A stretch of DNA of 39,097 bases from Brachyspira murdochii (GTDB taxonomy: Bacteria; Spirochaetota; JAAYUW01). The first letter of the stretch is position 1; each line of letters starts with the position of its first letter. The stretch spans positions 2,787 to 41,883 of the forward strand of contig DYJT01000018.1 of the NCBI GenBank assembly GCA_020722965.1, written 5' to 3'. Shown here one piece after another: positions 1 through 8,071 of the stretch. Below the pieces are notes generated by a model. The model did not search any database. It had not been told where the DNA came from and was given only the letters and a program-made list of their open reading frames with translations. Made by a program: the position numbers and the translations under genes.

Positions 1-150
1 TTTATTAGCTTTGATTTATTAGCTTTGATTTATTTGTTTAATTTTTTTTAAATTTATTTATTTTTATTTATTTGCTTAAATTTATTTACTTTATTTACTT
101 ATTATTTGCTATTTATTATTTGCACTTGTTTTTAAAAATAAAAGTGTTGT
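1..150. repeat. A+T-rich low-complexity tract with a 14-nt tandem repeat
   Basis: Positions 1-14 and 15-28 are identical 14-nt units (TTTATTAGCTTTGA), followed by a partial third unit. The rest is degenerate TTATTT(G/A)CTT-like sequence to about position 140. No gene is seen. Read on the other strand, the tract resembles the AAATAAA-rich sequence at the right end of the window. Confidence 0.7.
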
Positions 151-198
151 TATTAAAGAAGGTCAAACAGATTAAAAGCTAAGATATTTGGAGGGCAA

Positions 199-1392
199 AT
201 GTTTAATTTTCCTAAAAGAGCTGAAATTTCAGATTCTGAAACACTTAAAATTAATTCCGATGTAATTGAACTTAGAAAACAGGGCAAAGATATCATCCCT
301 CTTGTTGCAGGAGAACCAGATTTTGAGACCCCTGATATCATAAAGAAAAAAGCTATAGAAGCAATTGAAAACAATTTTACACGTTATACGCCAACTTCTG
401 GTATGCTTGAACTTAGAGAAAAAATTGCTCAAAAACTTAAAAAAGAGAATAATATTATCTATGATCCTTCTGAAATAGTTGTAGGATGTGGTGCGAAACA
501 ATCTTTATCTACGGCACTTATGGCTTTGACAGATAACGATGATGAAGTTATTATTCCTGCTCCATATTGGGTTTCTTATAAAGCTATGGCTGAGATTGCC
601 GGGGCAAAACCAGTTATAGCCTATACAGATGAAAAAAATAATTTTAAGCTTACAGTTGATGATTTGAAAAAAGTCTTGACCCCTAGATCCAAAATATTAA
701 TTTTCAATTCTCCATCAAATCCAACTGGTATTGTTTATTCGGAAGATGAATTAAAAGAGATAGCGGAATTCATCATCAATAATAAATTGATTGTAATATC
801 AGATGAAATATACGAAAAGCTGATTTATGACAATAAAAAACACATTTCTATTGCTTCATTAGGTAAAGAAATATATGACAGAACTATTGTAATAAATGGT
901 TTTAGTAAATCTTATGCAATGACTGGTTGGAGAGTTGGTTATTCTGCTGCACCAAAAAGATTTACTGATATTTTTAAAAAAATACAGGCTAACACAGTTA
1001 CCCACACTTCATCAATAAGCCAATATGCAAGTCTTGCTGCTTTTGATTTAACAGAAGAATATTATAAAAAAAATTCAGATACTTTCCAACAGAGGAGAGA
1101 TTTTATAGCAAATTGGCTTGATAAAAGAGATGATATTTCATATATAAAACCAGAAGGTGCCTTTTATTTTTTTATTAAGATATCTAATCTTTTTGGTAAA
1201 AAAATAGAAAATGAAATAATCGAATCCGATAGTAGTTTTTATTCAAAATTATTGGAAAAAAAGCTTGTAGCAGTTGTTCCTGGAAGCGCTTTTGGTAATC
1301 CGAATTATATCAGAATTTCTTATTCATACTCATTGAAGAATCTTGAAAAAGCATTTAATAGGATTGGTGAATTTTTAGATGCTTGTAAATGA
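199..1392 (+). CDS. Class I PLP-dependent aminotransferase (aspartate aminotransferase type)
   Basis: This enzyme transfers an amino group between an amino acid and a 2-oxo acid in the cytoplasm; aspartate/2-oxoglutarate is the usual pair for this subgroup. The 397-residue length is normal for fold-type I aspartate aminotransferases. The substrate-side NPTG motif lies in FNSPSNPTG. The PLP-binding lysine is K237 in GFSKSYAMTGWRVGY, whose trailing arginine contacts the phosphate, and a YIRISYS segment near the C-terminus supplies the conserved carboxylate-binding arginine. A GGAGGG ribosome binding site at 190-195 fixes the ATG. The next gene overlaps it by 14 bases, so the two are probably co-transcribed. 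The substrate cannot be settled from sequence: aspartate is the default, but alanine or aromatic specificity is possible. Confidence 0.93.
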   Translation: MFNFPKRAEISDSETLKINSDVIELRKQGKDIIPLVAGEPDFETPDIIKKKAIEAIENNFTRYTPTSGMLELREKIAQKLKKENNIIYDPSEIVVGCGAKQSLSTALMALTDNDDEVIIPAPYWVSYKAMAEIAGAKPVIAYTDEKNNFKLTVDDLKKVLTPRSKILIFNSPSNPTGIVYSEDELKEIAEFIINNKLIVISDEIYEKLIYDNKKHISIASLGKEIYDRTIVINGFSKSYAMTGWRVGYSAAPKRFTDIFKKIQANTVTHTSSISQYASLAAFDLTEEYYKKNSDTFQQRRDFIANWLDKRDDISYIKPEGAFYFFIKISNLFGKKIENEIIESDSSFYSKLLEKKLVAVVPGSAFGNPNYIRISYSYSLKNLEKAFNRIGEFLDACK

Positions 1393-2296
1393 AAAACTTG
1401 CTTTGATTTTGATTATATTTTTAGCTTTTATTCTTCTTTTCGCTGGAACAAAGCTTTATAATATTTCCTTAAAAGATATCTTTAATACGGTATCAGTAGA
1501 AATTGTCTCTCCTTTTTATGATTTTTCTTTGACTTTTAAAGAGCAAAATATTGATAACTTTGATTCGCAGAAGCTTTATGAGATTGAACAGAAACTAAAG
1601 CTTGTGAATTCTAGTGAAAATGAGGTTTATAATATTATTTCTCGAATTTCACTTCAAAATGAATTAGCGAAATTTTTCAATAAAAGACTAAGTACAGTTT
1701 ATGCTAAAAATAGTTGGGAATTAACCTATTGCGAATTAAAAGACTTGAAATTTAAAATGCCGATAGATAATGGCTTACTTGTTTATAATGAGTATTATTA
1801 CCCAGGAGCCTTACGAAGATACAGAAATGGTATACATCAAGGAATAGATCTTTCTATTACAAAGGACTGGATAAAATTGCCAAGAGGTTCACCAATATAT
1901 TCAATTTCAAAAGGGATTGTTGTAAAGATAACTAATTATGAATATTACAGTTACCAAAGAAATTACTTTCAATTTCTTGCAATTTGCAAGAATCAAAGAC
2001 ATACCGATGACAGATATCTCGATCTTTTTAGAGGGAAACAGGTTCAGATAAAATATAAGAATCTGTTGATTATCTATTGCCATCTTGATAGTTTTAATGA
2101 TAAATTGAAGATAGGTTCGAAGGTTTCAAAGGGAACTTTAATTGGTTATATGGGCAATTCTGGAGTAGAGTATATGGGTTCCTCGCCTCATCTTCATCTG
2201 GAGGTTTATTTAAATAACTTCATCATTGGTGTAAATAGAGAAAGAACACCATTTGATTATGAATATAAACTTTTTTCGACTTTGTTTAACCAATAA
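1379..2296 (+). CDS. Membrane-anchored M23 (LytM-type) metallopeptidase
   Basis: The C-terminal half (about residues 150-280) is an M23 peptidase fold. The zinc ligands are visible: H153 and D157 in HQGID, and the HLH motif at H271/H273. A GNSG turn lies between them, as in lysostaphin and LytM. The catalytic set therefore looks intact, unlike degenerate EnvC/NlpD-type activators. Residues 7-24 form one hydrophobic segment, so the enzyme is probably tethered to the inner membrane with its catalytic domain in the periplasm. Residues 50-100 look helical and may be a short coiled coil. The likely job is cleaving peptidoglycan cross-bridges during growth or division. It overlaps the aminotransferase gene by 14 bases, with no obvious functional link. 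Confidence 0.85.
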   Translation: MLVNEKLALILIIFLAFILLFAGTKLYNISLKDIFNTVSVEIVSPFYDFSLTFKEQNIDNFDSQKLYEIEQKLKLVNSSENEVYNIISRISLQNELAKFFNKRLSTVYAKNSWELTYCELKDLKFKMPIDNGLLVYNEYYYPGALRRYRNGIHQGIDLSITKDWIKLPRGSPIYSISKGIVVKITNYEYYSYQRNYFQFLAICKNQRHTDDRYLDLFRGKQVQIKYKNLLIIYCHLDSFNDKLKIGSKVSKGTLIGYMGNSGVEYMGSSPHLHLEVYLNNFIIGVNRERTPFDYEYKLFSTLFNQ

Positions 2297-2361
2297 AAAT
2301 TTTATCATTTAATAATATATAAAAATAATATATAAATATTAAAAGATAAATGGAGGAATTT

Positions 2362-3081
2362 GTGAAATGCATTGTTCTCGCTGCCGGTAAAGGGAAAAGA
2401 TTATTATCAGAGAAATTTCAACTTCCAAAAGCACTTAGAATTTTAAATAGTAAACCATTAATATCATATGTTCTTGATAATATTAGTTTTATAAATAAAA
2501 AAGATATAGTTATCGTTGTTGGCTTTATGGGGGAAAAGATAGTTGATGCAATAGGAAAAGATTTTATTTATGTCTGGCAAAAAGAGCAACTTGGAACAGG
2601 GCATGCAGTGATGATGGCTAAAGAATATTTCGATGAAAATATTAATTTAATCCTGATGGGAGACATGCCTTTTATAAAAAATTCCACACTTATAAAGTTT
2701 TTAAAATTTCATCAAGATAACTTAAATGACCTTTCCATACTTACCGTAAAAGGAAAAGAAGACTCCTCTTTTGGCAGAATAGTAAGAAAAAGCGATGGTT
2801 CGATTTTAAGAATAGTCGAAGTAAAGGATGCTAATGATGAAGAAAGAAAGATAAAAGAGTTGAATACAGGGATAATGATTTGCAATAAAAAAGTCCTTTC
2901 ATTATTAGATCAATTAAAGGCTGATAATGCACAAAAAGAATATTATCTTACAGATTTAGTTAAACTTTCGATAGACAAAGGATATAAAACAAGTGCATAT
3001 ATGGTTGAAGATGAAATAGAATTTTTAGGTATAAATACATATGAAGATCTGGAATTAGCCGAAAAATATATAAAAAATTAA
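2362..3081 (+). CDS. GlmU-type UDP-GlcNAc pyrophosphorylase, uridylyltransferase domain only
   Basis: This is a nucleotidyltransferase that activates a sugar-1-phosphate. The N-terminus has the signature LAAGKGKRL, followed by LPKAL. QLGTGHAVM matches the uridine-binding loop of GlmU, LMGDMPF supplies the metal-binding aspartate, and NTGIM and the C-terminal LGINTYEDL match the end of the GlmU pyrophosphorylase domain. At about 239 residues it stops where GlmU would continue into its left-handed beta-helix acetyltransferase, which is absent. Start choice: an in-frame ATG exists at 2350, but its own bases form GGAGG (2352-2356), which sits 5 nt before a GTG at 2362. That GTG gives MKCIVLAAG, the usual family start, so it is preferred. 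UDP-GlcNAc synthesis is likely, though a related NTP-sugar reaction is possible. Confidence 0.85.
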   Translation: MKCIVLAAGKGKRLLSEKFQLPKALRILNSKPLISYVLDNISFINKKDIVIVVGFMGEKIVDAIGKDFIYVWQKEQLGTGHAVMMAKEYFDENINLILMGDMPFIKNSTLIKFLKFHQDNLNDLSILTVKGKEDSSFGRIVRKSDGSILRIVEVKDANDEERKIKELNTGIMICNKKVLSLLDQLKADNAQKEYYLTDLVKLSIDKGYKTSAYMVEDEIEFLGINTYEDLELAEKYIKN

Positions 3082-3275
3082 TAAATAACTGACCTGGTTT
3101 TACATAATCCGCCAAAAGCAGAAATTTTTAAAAAAATATATAAAAAATTTATAAATTATTGACTTATTCATTATAATTTGTATAATTTTATTAGTAGATA
3201 AAAGATATTTTTTATTATAGATAAAAAAAGTACTTCTTTGATTTTTCATTTTATACAACTCTTAGAGGGAAGTAT
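3082..3275. other. Intergenic leader before the CheY-like gene
   Basis: The first part (about 3090-3128) is richer in G+C than its surroundings. It can form an imperfect hairpin from CTGGTTTT and AAAAGCAG, followed by AAATTTTT, perhaps a weak terminator for the upstream gene. The remainder holds the promoter listed separately and an untranslated leader of about 80 nt. Confidence 0.4.
3159..3186 (+). promoter_or_regulatory. Sigma70-type promoter for the CheY-like/QueH operon
   Basis: A -35 TTGACT (3159-3164) and a perfect -10 TATAAT (3181-3186) are separated by 16 bases. They lie about 90 nt upstream of the response-regulator start. Predicted from consensus only. Confidence 0.65.
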
Positions 3276-3650
3276 ATGAAAGAAATATTTATTGTTGATG
3301 ATCAAATGTATATTCGAAAAATGCTTCAGATGGTTCTTCAAGAAAATGGTTATTTAACAAGGGAATTTGCAAATGGGAATGAATTTCTAACATTTTTGCA
3401 AACCATGAATAAAAATGAAAAACCTATGCTTGTCCTTCTTGACATAATGATGCCAGAAATTAGTGGTTTTGAAATATTACAAAAAATGGCTTCAGAAGAT
3501 AATCTTAAAGATATTCCTGTAATAATTATTTCAGCAAGGAATCAGAAAGAGGATGTTTTACAGGCTTTAAAACTTGGTGCAAAAGATTATATGGTTAAAC
3601 CACCAAATGTAGAACTTTTATTGAAAAAAATTAAAACATTCGAATCATGA
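3276..3650 (+). CDS. Single-domain response regulator (CheY-like receiver)
   Basis: This is a 124-residue stand-alone receiver domain with no output domain. The acidic pocket is D8-D9 in IVDDQ, and the phospho-acceptor is D56 in LLDIMMP. The switch Ser/Thr is S86 in IIISARN, and the conserved lysine is K108 in YMVKPP. All catalytic positions are present, so it should accept phosphate from a histidine kinase and signal through protein contacts. No kinase is adjacent. It could be a chemotaxis CheY or a general adaptor; the chemoreceptor at 25278-27365 makes chemotaxis plausible but does not prove it. A GAGGGA ribosome binding site precedes the ATG. It overlaps queH by four bases (ATGA), showing translational coupling. 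Confidence 0.9.
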   Translation: MKEIFIVDDQMYIRKMLQMVLQENGYLTREFANGNEFLTFLQTMNKNEKPMLVLLDIMMPEISGFEILQKMASEDNLKDIPVIIISARNQKEDVLQALKLGAKDYMVKPPNVELLLKKIKTFES

Positions 3651-4243
3651 AACTTTTGGTTGATGTTTGTTGTGGTATATGTCTTTTAGGGGTTTTGCCT
3701 CAAATCCAGGATATGGATTATTACCTTATTTTTTCCGGTGATAATATCTGTTGCGAAGAAGAATTTGACAGAAGAAAGGATGTTTTTTTAAAGGTTTGTT
3801 CATATTACAATATCCATAATTATCTGACATTTTCATATTACCATAAAGGATATCTTGAGTATGTTAAAGGTTTTGAGAACGAGAAGGAAAGAGGCAAAAG
3901 ATGCCAGCTCTGTTTTGAATATAGATTCAATAAACTTTTAAATAATTTAACAAATTTTAAATTCAATGAAAATTTTGTCGATAATAAAATATTTAATAAA
4001 TCTTACGAAAATAATGATGATGAAATTATGTTTACAACTACTTTAAGTGTTTCAAGATATAAAAATTATAATCAAATATTGTTAGCTGGTAATACTGTCG
4101 CCAATAGATTTAATAACAAAATTAAATTTTTAAGTAAAAATTTTAAAAATGATCAATTATATGCAAAGGGCTATAGAATAGCGAAAGATTTAGGGCTATA
4201 TAGACAAAAATTTTGTGGTTGTGAATTTTCAAAAAGGCAATAA
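3647..4243 (+). CDS. queH: Epoxyqueuosine reductase QueH
   Basis: QueH performs the last step of queuosine synthesis, reducing epoxyqueuosine to queuosine in GUN-anticodon tRNAs, and is the non-cobalamin alternative to QueG. The family's cysteine sets are all visible: VCCGIC near the N-terminus, RCQLCFEYR around residue 88, and FCGCEFS near the C-terminus. The intervening FTTTLSVSRYKNY segment is also typical. These cysteines bind the iron-sulfur cluster and metal. The 198-residue length is normal. The first motif reads CCGIC, where CCAPC is usual, a mild change. It is translationally coupled to the receiver-domain gene by an ATGA overlap, an unusual pairing with no obvious mechanistic reason. 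Confidence 0.9.
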   Translation: MKLLVDVCCGICLLGVLPQIQDMDYYLIFSGDNICCEEEFDRRKDVFLKVCSYYNIHNYLTFSYYHKGYLEYVKGFENEKERGKRCQLCFEYRFNKLLNNLTNFKFNENFVDNKIFNKSYENNDDEIMFTTTLSVSRYKNYNQILLAGNTVANRFNNKIKFLSKNFKNDQLYAKGYRIAKDLGLYRQKFCGCEFSKRQ

Positions 4244-4286
4244 AAAAAATTTGAAAAATTGATAAAAAAGATGAAGTCTTCTGTAT

Positions 4287-5321
4287 ATGATAAAAAGAAT
4301 CAATAAAATTTTATTATTACTTCTAATTATTTCAATGCTTTTTCTTTATATTTTTGATTTTTTAAGTTGTAATAATACACAATCTGAAAAAGTTTTAAAA
4401 GAAAAAAGATTTTTATTTGATTCCTTCTTTGAAATTAGTGTTATATCAAAAAATCAAGATATTGTTAAAAATGATCTGAATCTTATTTTTACAGAGATTG
4501 AAAGATTAGGAAATGATCTTGACTGGAGAAATGAGAAAAGTTACTTATCTAGCATAGACAATAATGGCAACCTTGCTATTTCGGATCAATTCGAATATTT
4601 ATTTACAAAGGTAAAATATTATTATGACTTTACAGATGGCTATTTTAATCCTTTTTTACGCAAACTGGTATTAGCCTATAACAATTTCAAAAGTGGGACT
4701 ATACCACCAGATCAAAAAGAGATTGATAATATTTTATATTCAATCAAAAAAAGTAAAATCAATCTTGGTAAAATAAATGGTGAAAAAGGAAAGGTGATTT
4801 TAGCGGGAAATCTTGATTTAGGCGCTGCTATTGCCGGTTTTTTGGTAGATTATTGCTATAATTTTCTTTTATCAAAAGGATATAATGATTTTTTAATAAA
4901 TGGGAGTGGCGAAATAAGGGTACATGGAAATAAATTCGGTAAAAAATGGATTATAGGAATACAATCCCCTTTTTCGAGTGAAATAATTGATGCCATCTTT
5001 CTCCCTGAAGGATATTCTATTTCAACTTCTGGAAGTTATGAGAGATATTTCATCTACGATAACAAAAAATACCATCATATATTAAATCCTTTTACTGGAA
5101 AGCCTGATTCCGATTTAATATCCGTTTCAGTAGTTTCACAAAATTCATGTCTTGAAGCAGATATTTTATCTACAGCTATTTTCTCAATGGGTTTTAAAAA
5201 AGCTATTAAATTTTGCAATGAGAAAAATATTGAATATTATTTAATCTATAAAGAAAATAATGAAACTTTAATTAAAAAATCTAACTTTTTTATTACTTCA
5301 AATTTAAAACATGGGAAATAA
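4287..5321 (+). CDS. apbE: ApbE-type FAD:protein FMN transferase, probable lipoprotein
   Basis: ApbE (Ftp) splits FAD and attaches FMN to a threonine of exported flavoproteins such as Rnf and Nqr subunits. A basic start, a hydrophobic run (residues 9-26) and FLSC at residues 25-28 look like a spirochaetal lipobox, so the mature protein is probably lipid-anchored and faces the periplasm. Family motifs are LDLG (about 175), NGSGEIRVHG, STSGSYERYF, HHILNPFTGKP (metal and substrate site) and EADILSTAIFSMG. One oddity is that the usual DLGG-IAKG block reads DLGAAIAG, losing the lysine. It overlaps ispE by 11 bases. No Rnf or Nqr genes are in this window. Confidence 0.88.
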   Translation: MIKRINKILLLLLIISMLFLYIFDFLSCNNTQSEKVLKEKRFLFDSFFEISVISKNQDIVKNDLNLIFTEIERLGNDLDWRNEKSYLSSIDNNGNLAISDQFEYLFTKVKYYYDFTDGYFNPFLRKLVLAYNNFKSGTIPPDQKEIDNILYSIKKSKINLGKINGEKGKVILAGNLDLGAAIAGFLVDYCYNFLLSKGYNDFLINGSGEIRVHGNKFGKKWIIGIQSPFSSEIIDAIFLPEGYSISTSGSYERYFIYDNKKYHHILNPFTGKPDSDLISVSVVSQNSCLEADILSTAIFSMGFKKAIKFCNEKNIEYYLIYKENNETLIKKSNFFITSNLKHGK

Positions 5322-6237
5322 GGATCTATATATTATCTATCCAAATGCAAAGATAAACATCAATTTATATATAGGGGGAAAAAAGAAAACATGGTGGGGT
5401 AAATATTACCATAATATTTCAAGTTTAGTAGTTCCTATAAATATCTTTGACAGAATGGTAATTAAGCCAGGTAAATTTTCTGTGACATATAAAAAACAAG
5501 ATATTTTAAATAATGAAAAACCTGAATTAATTCAAGTTGAAAATTGTATTATTAAAAGAGTACTGGAAAAATTTGAAATAAGAGAAAGGGATTTAAATTT
5601 TCAGATTACAATCGAAAAAAATATCCCTATAGCCTCAGGTCTTGGAGGTCCATCATCAGATGCGGCATTTTTTATAAAATTTTTAATTGAACAAAAATTA
5701 ATTAAACATTTTAACAAAAGAGAAATCTATAAAAAATCATGTGAAATCGGAAGTGATATCCCTTTCTTTTTATATAACAAGCCAGCAGTTATATATGATT
5801 TTGGAGAAAAAATAAAAGCGGTTAAATTTTTTCCTAAGCTTTATTTCGTGATAATTCAACCATTTAAAAAAATATCTACAGAGATTATGTACAATGAATT
5901 AGACAGGTTTAGGGAAGAAAAATATAATAAAAAATTAATTAATGAAAAAATTAAAAAAAATTTTAAAAAAAATAATAAAAAATACTTGCAAAATAGCAAA
6001 AATAATGTTTCTTTTCTTAGTGAAATTGCAGATAATGATTTTGAACTAATAGTAGCTGAAAATTATCCCGATTTTCTTGATTGGAAGCTATTATTTGAAA
6101 AATCTTTATTTGCAAGTATGAGTGGAGCAGGTTCTTCAATCTTTGGGGTTTATGGTAACTACAAGGATGCAAAGGATTGCTTCAACAATCTTTTAAATAT
6201 TCATGGGCGTGTTTATATTTGCTCATGTAAAACTTAA
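5311..6237 (+). CDS. ispE: 4-(cytidine 5'-diphospho)-2-C-methyl-D-erythritol kinase IspE
   Basis: IspE phosphorylates CDP-methylerythritol in the non-mevalonate (MEP) isoprenoid pathway. It is a GHMP kinase: AKININLYI at the N-terminus, the ATP loop PIASGLGGPSSDAA around residues 105-119, GSDIPFF, and the third GHMP motif SMSGAGSSIFG around residue 270. The region that usually reads GKRPDGYHEL is altered (KKKTWWGKYYHNI) but keeps the tyrosine-histidine pair. A lysine/asparagine-rich insert (about residues 195-235) makes it slightly longer than typical. It overlaps apbE by 11 bases, and spoVG follows after 19 bases, so these are probably co-transcribed. Its presence implies isoprenoid supply via MEP. 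Confidence 0.9.
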   Translation: MGNKDLYIIYPNAKININLYIGGKKKTWWGKYYHNISSLVVPINIFDRMVIKPGKFSVTYKKQDILNNEKPELIQVENCIIKRVLEKFEIRERDLNFQITIEKNIPIASGLGGPSSDAAFFIKFLIEQKLIKHFNKREIYKKSCEIGSDIPFFLYNKPAVIYDFGEKIKAVKFFPKLYFVIIQPFKKISTEIMYNELDRFREEKYNKKLINEKIKKNFKKNNKKYLQNSKNNVSFLSEIADNDFELIVAENYPDFLDWKLLFEKSLFASMSGAGSSIFGVYGNYKDAKDCFNNLLNIHGRVYICSCKT

Positions 6238-6256
6238 CTTATGAAAAGGAGCCACG

Positions 6257-6529
6257 ATGGAAATCACTAACATTAAAATCAACAAAGTTACTAGCGAGCG
6301 CCCATCAAGTGGAAAAAGAAAGCTGCTTGCGTACGCTTCAGTCACTTTTGACAATTGTTTTGTTGTTCACAACATCGCACTTTATGATGGTGAAGAAGGC
6401 AGAAAAATTGTTATGCCAAGAAGAAAAACTTCTAAAGGGGACTTTAAAGATGTTGCGCACCCCACAGTAAACGACTTCAGAGAGTTTTTAACTAACTCTA
6501 TCTCTGATGCGTATGATAATGTGGTATAA
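6257..6529 (+). CDS. spoVG: SpoVG, small nucleic-acid-binding regulator
   Basis: SpoVG is a site-specific DNA/RNA-binding regulator of about 90-100 residues, known from Bacillus, Staphylococcus and Borrelia. The family hallmarks are an N-terminal MEITNIKINKV, a central ASVTFDNCFVVHNI strand pair, and the MPRRKTSKG basic loop followed by KDVAHP. A strong AAAGGAG at 6244-6250 precedes the ATG. Codon choice differs from the neighbours, with more C-ending codons and fewer A/T-ending ones, consistent with very high expression. A hairpin follows directly. As in Borrelia, it heads the series rplY, pth, tilS, ftsH. Confidence 0.95.
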   Translation: MEITNIKINKVTSERPSSGKRKLLAYASVTFDNCFVVHNIALYDGEEGRKIVMPRRKTSKGDFKDVAHPTVNDFREFLTNSISDAYDNVV

Positions 6530-6539
6530 CTTTTAATTT

Positions 6540-6584
6540 AAAGAGGATTGCCAGAGTTTTAATATAAACCTGGCGATCCCTTTA
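6540..6584 (+). terminator. Stem-loop terminator after spoVG
   Basis: AAAGAGGATTGCCAG (6540-6554) pairs with CTGGCGATCCCTTT (6570-6583) across a 15-nt A/T loop, with G-U wobbles. The T-tract is weak (TTTATATAATTTT), so it may be a partial terminator or an mRNA-stabilising hairpin. Confidence 0.6.
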
Positions 6585-6697
6585 TATAATTTTGAATTAC
6601 ATTATTGATTTAGTTTCTTATTGTACTTCAGGTTTTTCTACAAATCAAATCTAAAAATTGTTTAAAATATATTAATTTATCAAAAAGGAAGTTATAT

Positions 6698-7330
6698 ATG
6701 AAAAAAGAGCAAATAATAATCGAAGCAGAAAAAAGAGAGATTAAAACGAAAAGCATTGTTAAAGACGCCAAGAAAAATGGACTTCTTCCTGCTTGTGTTT
6801 ATGGGAAAAGCTTAAAAGAAAATATTAACCTCTTTATTAATGAAAACGAAATATTGAGGATTATCCAAAAATATGGTGAATCACATCCAGTAACATTAAA
6901 AATTAAGGATAAAAAGATAAATGTTATAGTAAAAGATTTCCAATACAATGTCCTTAAAAATAGATTATTGCATGTCGATTTTTACGCTGTATCATCTTCT
7001 GAAAAAATCAAAACCCATATACCAATTAATTTAATAGGGGTATCAAAAGGTGAAAAATCTGGTGGGTTGGTTGAAAAATTCCATCTTTCTGTTGAAGTTG
7101 AAGGTAAATTGGAAGAAATTCCAGAATCTATTGATATAAATATTGAAAATATGGATATAGGAACAAGAGTTCATGCATCAGATTTGCAAATACCTTCAAA
7201 TCTTCACCTTATAACAAATCCGCAGGAAGTTTTATTTTTAATAGCAGGTAAAAAAGAGGCTGAAGCACAAACAACAGAAGGTTCTATGACTACTGAAGAA
7301 GCCGAGAAAGCTAAAGAAATTTTTGATTAA
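6698..7330 (+). CDS. rplY: 50S ribosomal protein L25 (Ctc/TL5 type)
   Basis: This protein binds 5S rRNA in the large ribosomal subunit. Residues 1-95 form the L25 domain, with the typical GLLPACVYGKS turn and LLHVDFYAVS strand. The remainder is the longer C-terminal TL5/Ctc domain with HIPINLIGVSKG and a GTRVHASDLQIP-like stretch. The 210-residue length fits the long CTC form, not the 94-residue E. coli form. The last 25 residues are acidic and threonine/glutamate-rich, as is common for CTC proteins. An AAAAGGAAG site precedes the ATG. It is the second gene of the spoVG-rplY-pth-tilS-ftsH block. Confidence 0.95.
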   Translation: MKKEQIIIEAEKREIKTKSIVKDAKKNGLLPACVYGKSLKENINLFINENEILRIIQKYGESHPVTLKIKDKKINVIVKDFQYNVLKNRLLHVDFYAVSSSEKIKTHIPINLIGVSKGEKSGGLVEKFHLSVEVEGKLEEIPESIDINIENMDIGTRVHASDLQIPSNLHLITNPQEVLFLIAGKKEAEAQTTEGSMTTEEAEKAKEIFD

Positions 7331-7387
7331 TTAGTTTTTATTAATTTTGTAAAAGAATTTTATAAAAAAAGGTATATAATCGGTAAG

Positions 7388-8071
7388 ATGAATAAATCAG
7401 ATAATAATAATCCAATGGTTTTAGTTGCAGGTTTAGGAAATCCAGGTGGTAATTATTATAAACATAGACACAATCTGGGATTTCAATTTGTCGATTATAT
7501 CGCAAGAAGAGTTACTGGAGCAAAGAAAACTGATTTTATTACAAAAAAAAAGAAAGCAGATTTTTTAACCTTAAAGTTAGATAATAGAGAATTCACGCTT
7601 GTTAAACCATTGACATTCATGAATAATTCTGGGGAAGGCATTCTTTTTATGGCTGCCTTCCTTAAAATACATGAAGAAAATATTATTGTAATTTATGATG
7701 ATGTCGATTTAGAATTTGGAGATCTTAGATTAAGACACAGTAAGAACGAAACTAACCATAATGGTATTATCTCGGTAGAAAAACTACTTAAAAAAGAGAA
7801 CTTTACAAGATTAAGAATAGGGATTGGTAAGCCTAAGGATCAGAATGGGAAAATTATAAATGATCCCGATTTGGTCCAGGAATATGTTTTATCTGATTTT
7901 ACACTTGTTGAAGAATACCAACTTGAAAATATTATCTTTAATTATACCTTTAATGTGATAAAAGGTTTCATAAAAGGCGGGTATAATTGTGCATATGAAG
8001 AGCTAGATAAAGCGAGAATCAAAATTAAAGATGAAATCGCTCGAGGACCAAGTCTATCATTCTCTGAGTGA
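7388..8071 (+). CDS. pth: Peptidyl-tRNA hydrolase
   Basis: Pth frees tRNA from peptidyl-tRNA released by stalled ribosomes. The signature GLGNPGGNYYKHRHNLGF contains the substrate asparagine N18 and the catalytic histidine H28. KPLTFMNNSGE holds the second conserved asparagine, and YDDVDLEFG the aspartate that orients the histidine. The usual GGxxGHNG segment is changed to NETNHNG but keeps HNG. At 227 residues it is longer than the typical 190, mainly through N- and C-terminal extensions. An internal ATG (7415) would give the classic start, but only the upstream one has an AAGG-like sequence near it. tilS begins 41 bases before its stop. Confidence 0.93.
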   Translation: MNKSDNNNPMVLVAGLGNPGGNYYKHRHNLGFQFVDYIARRVTGAKKTDFITKKKKADFLTLKLDNREFTLVKPLTFMNNSGEGILFMAAFLKIHEENIIVIYDDVDLEFGDLRLRHSKNETNHNGIISVEKLLKKENFTRLRIGIGKPKDQNGKIINDPDLVQEYVLSDFTLVEEYQLENIIFNYTFNVIKGFIKGGYNCAYEELDKARIKIKDEIARGPSLSFSE

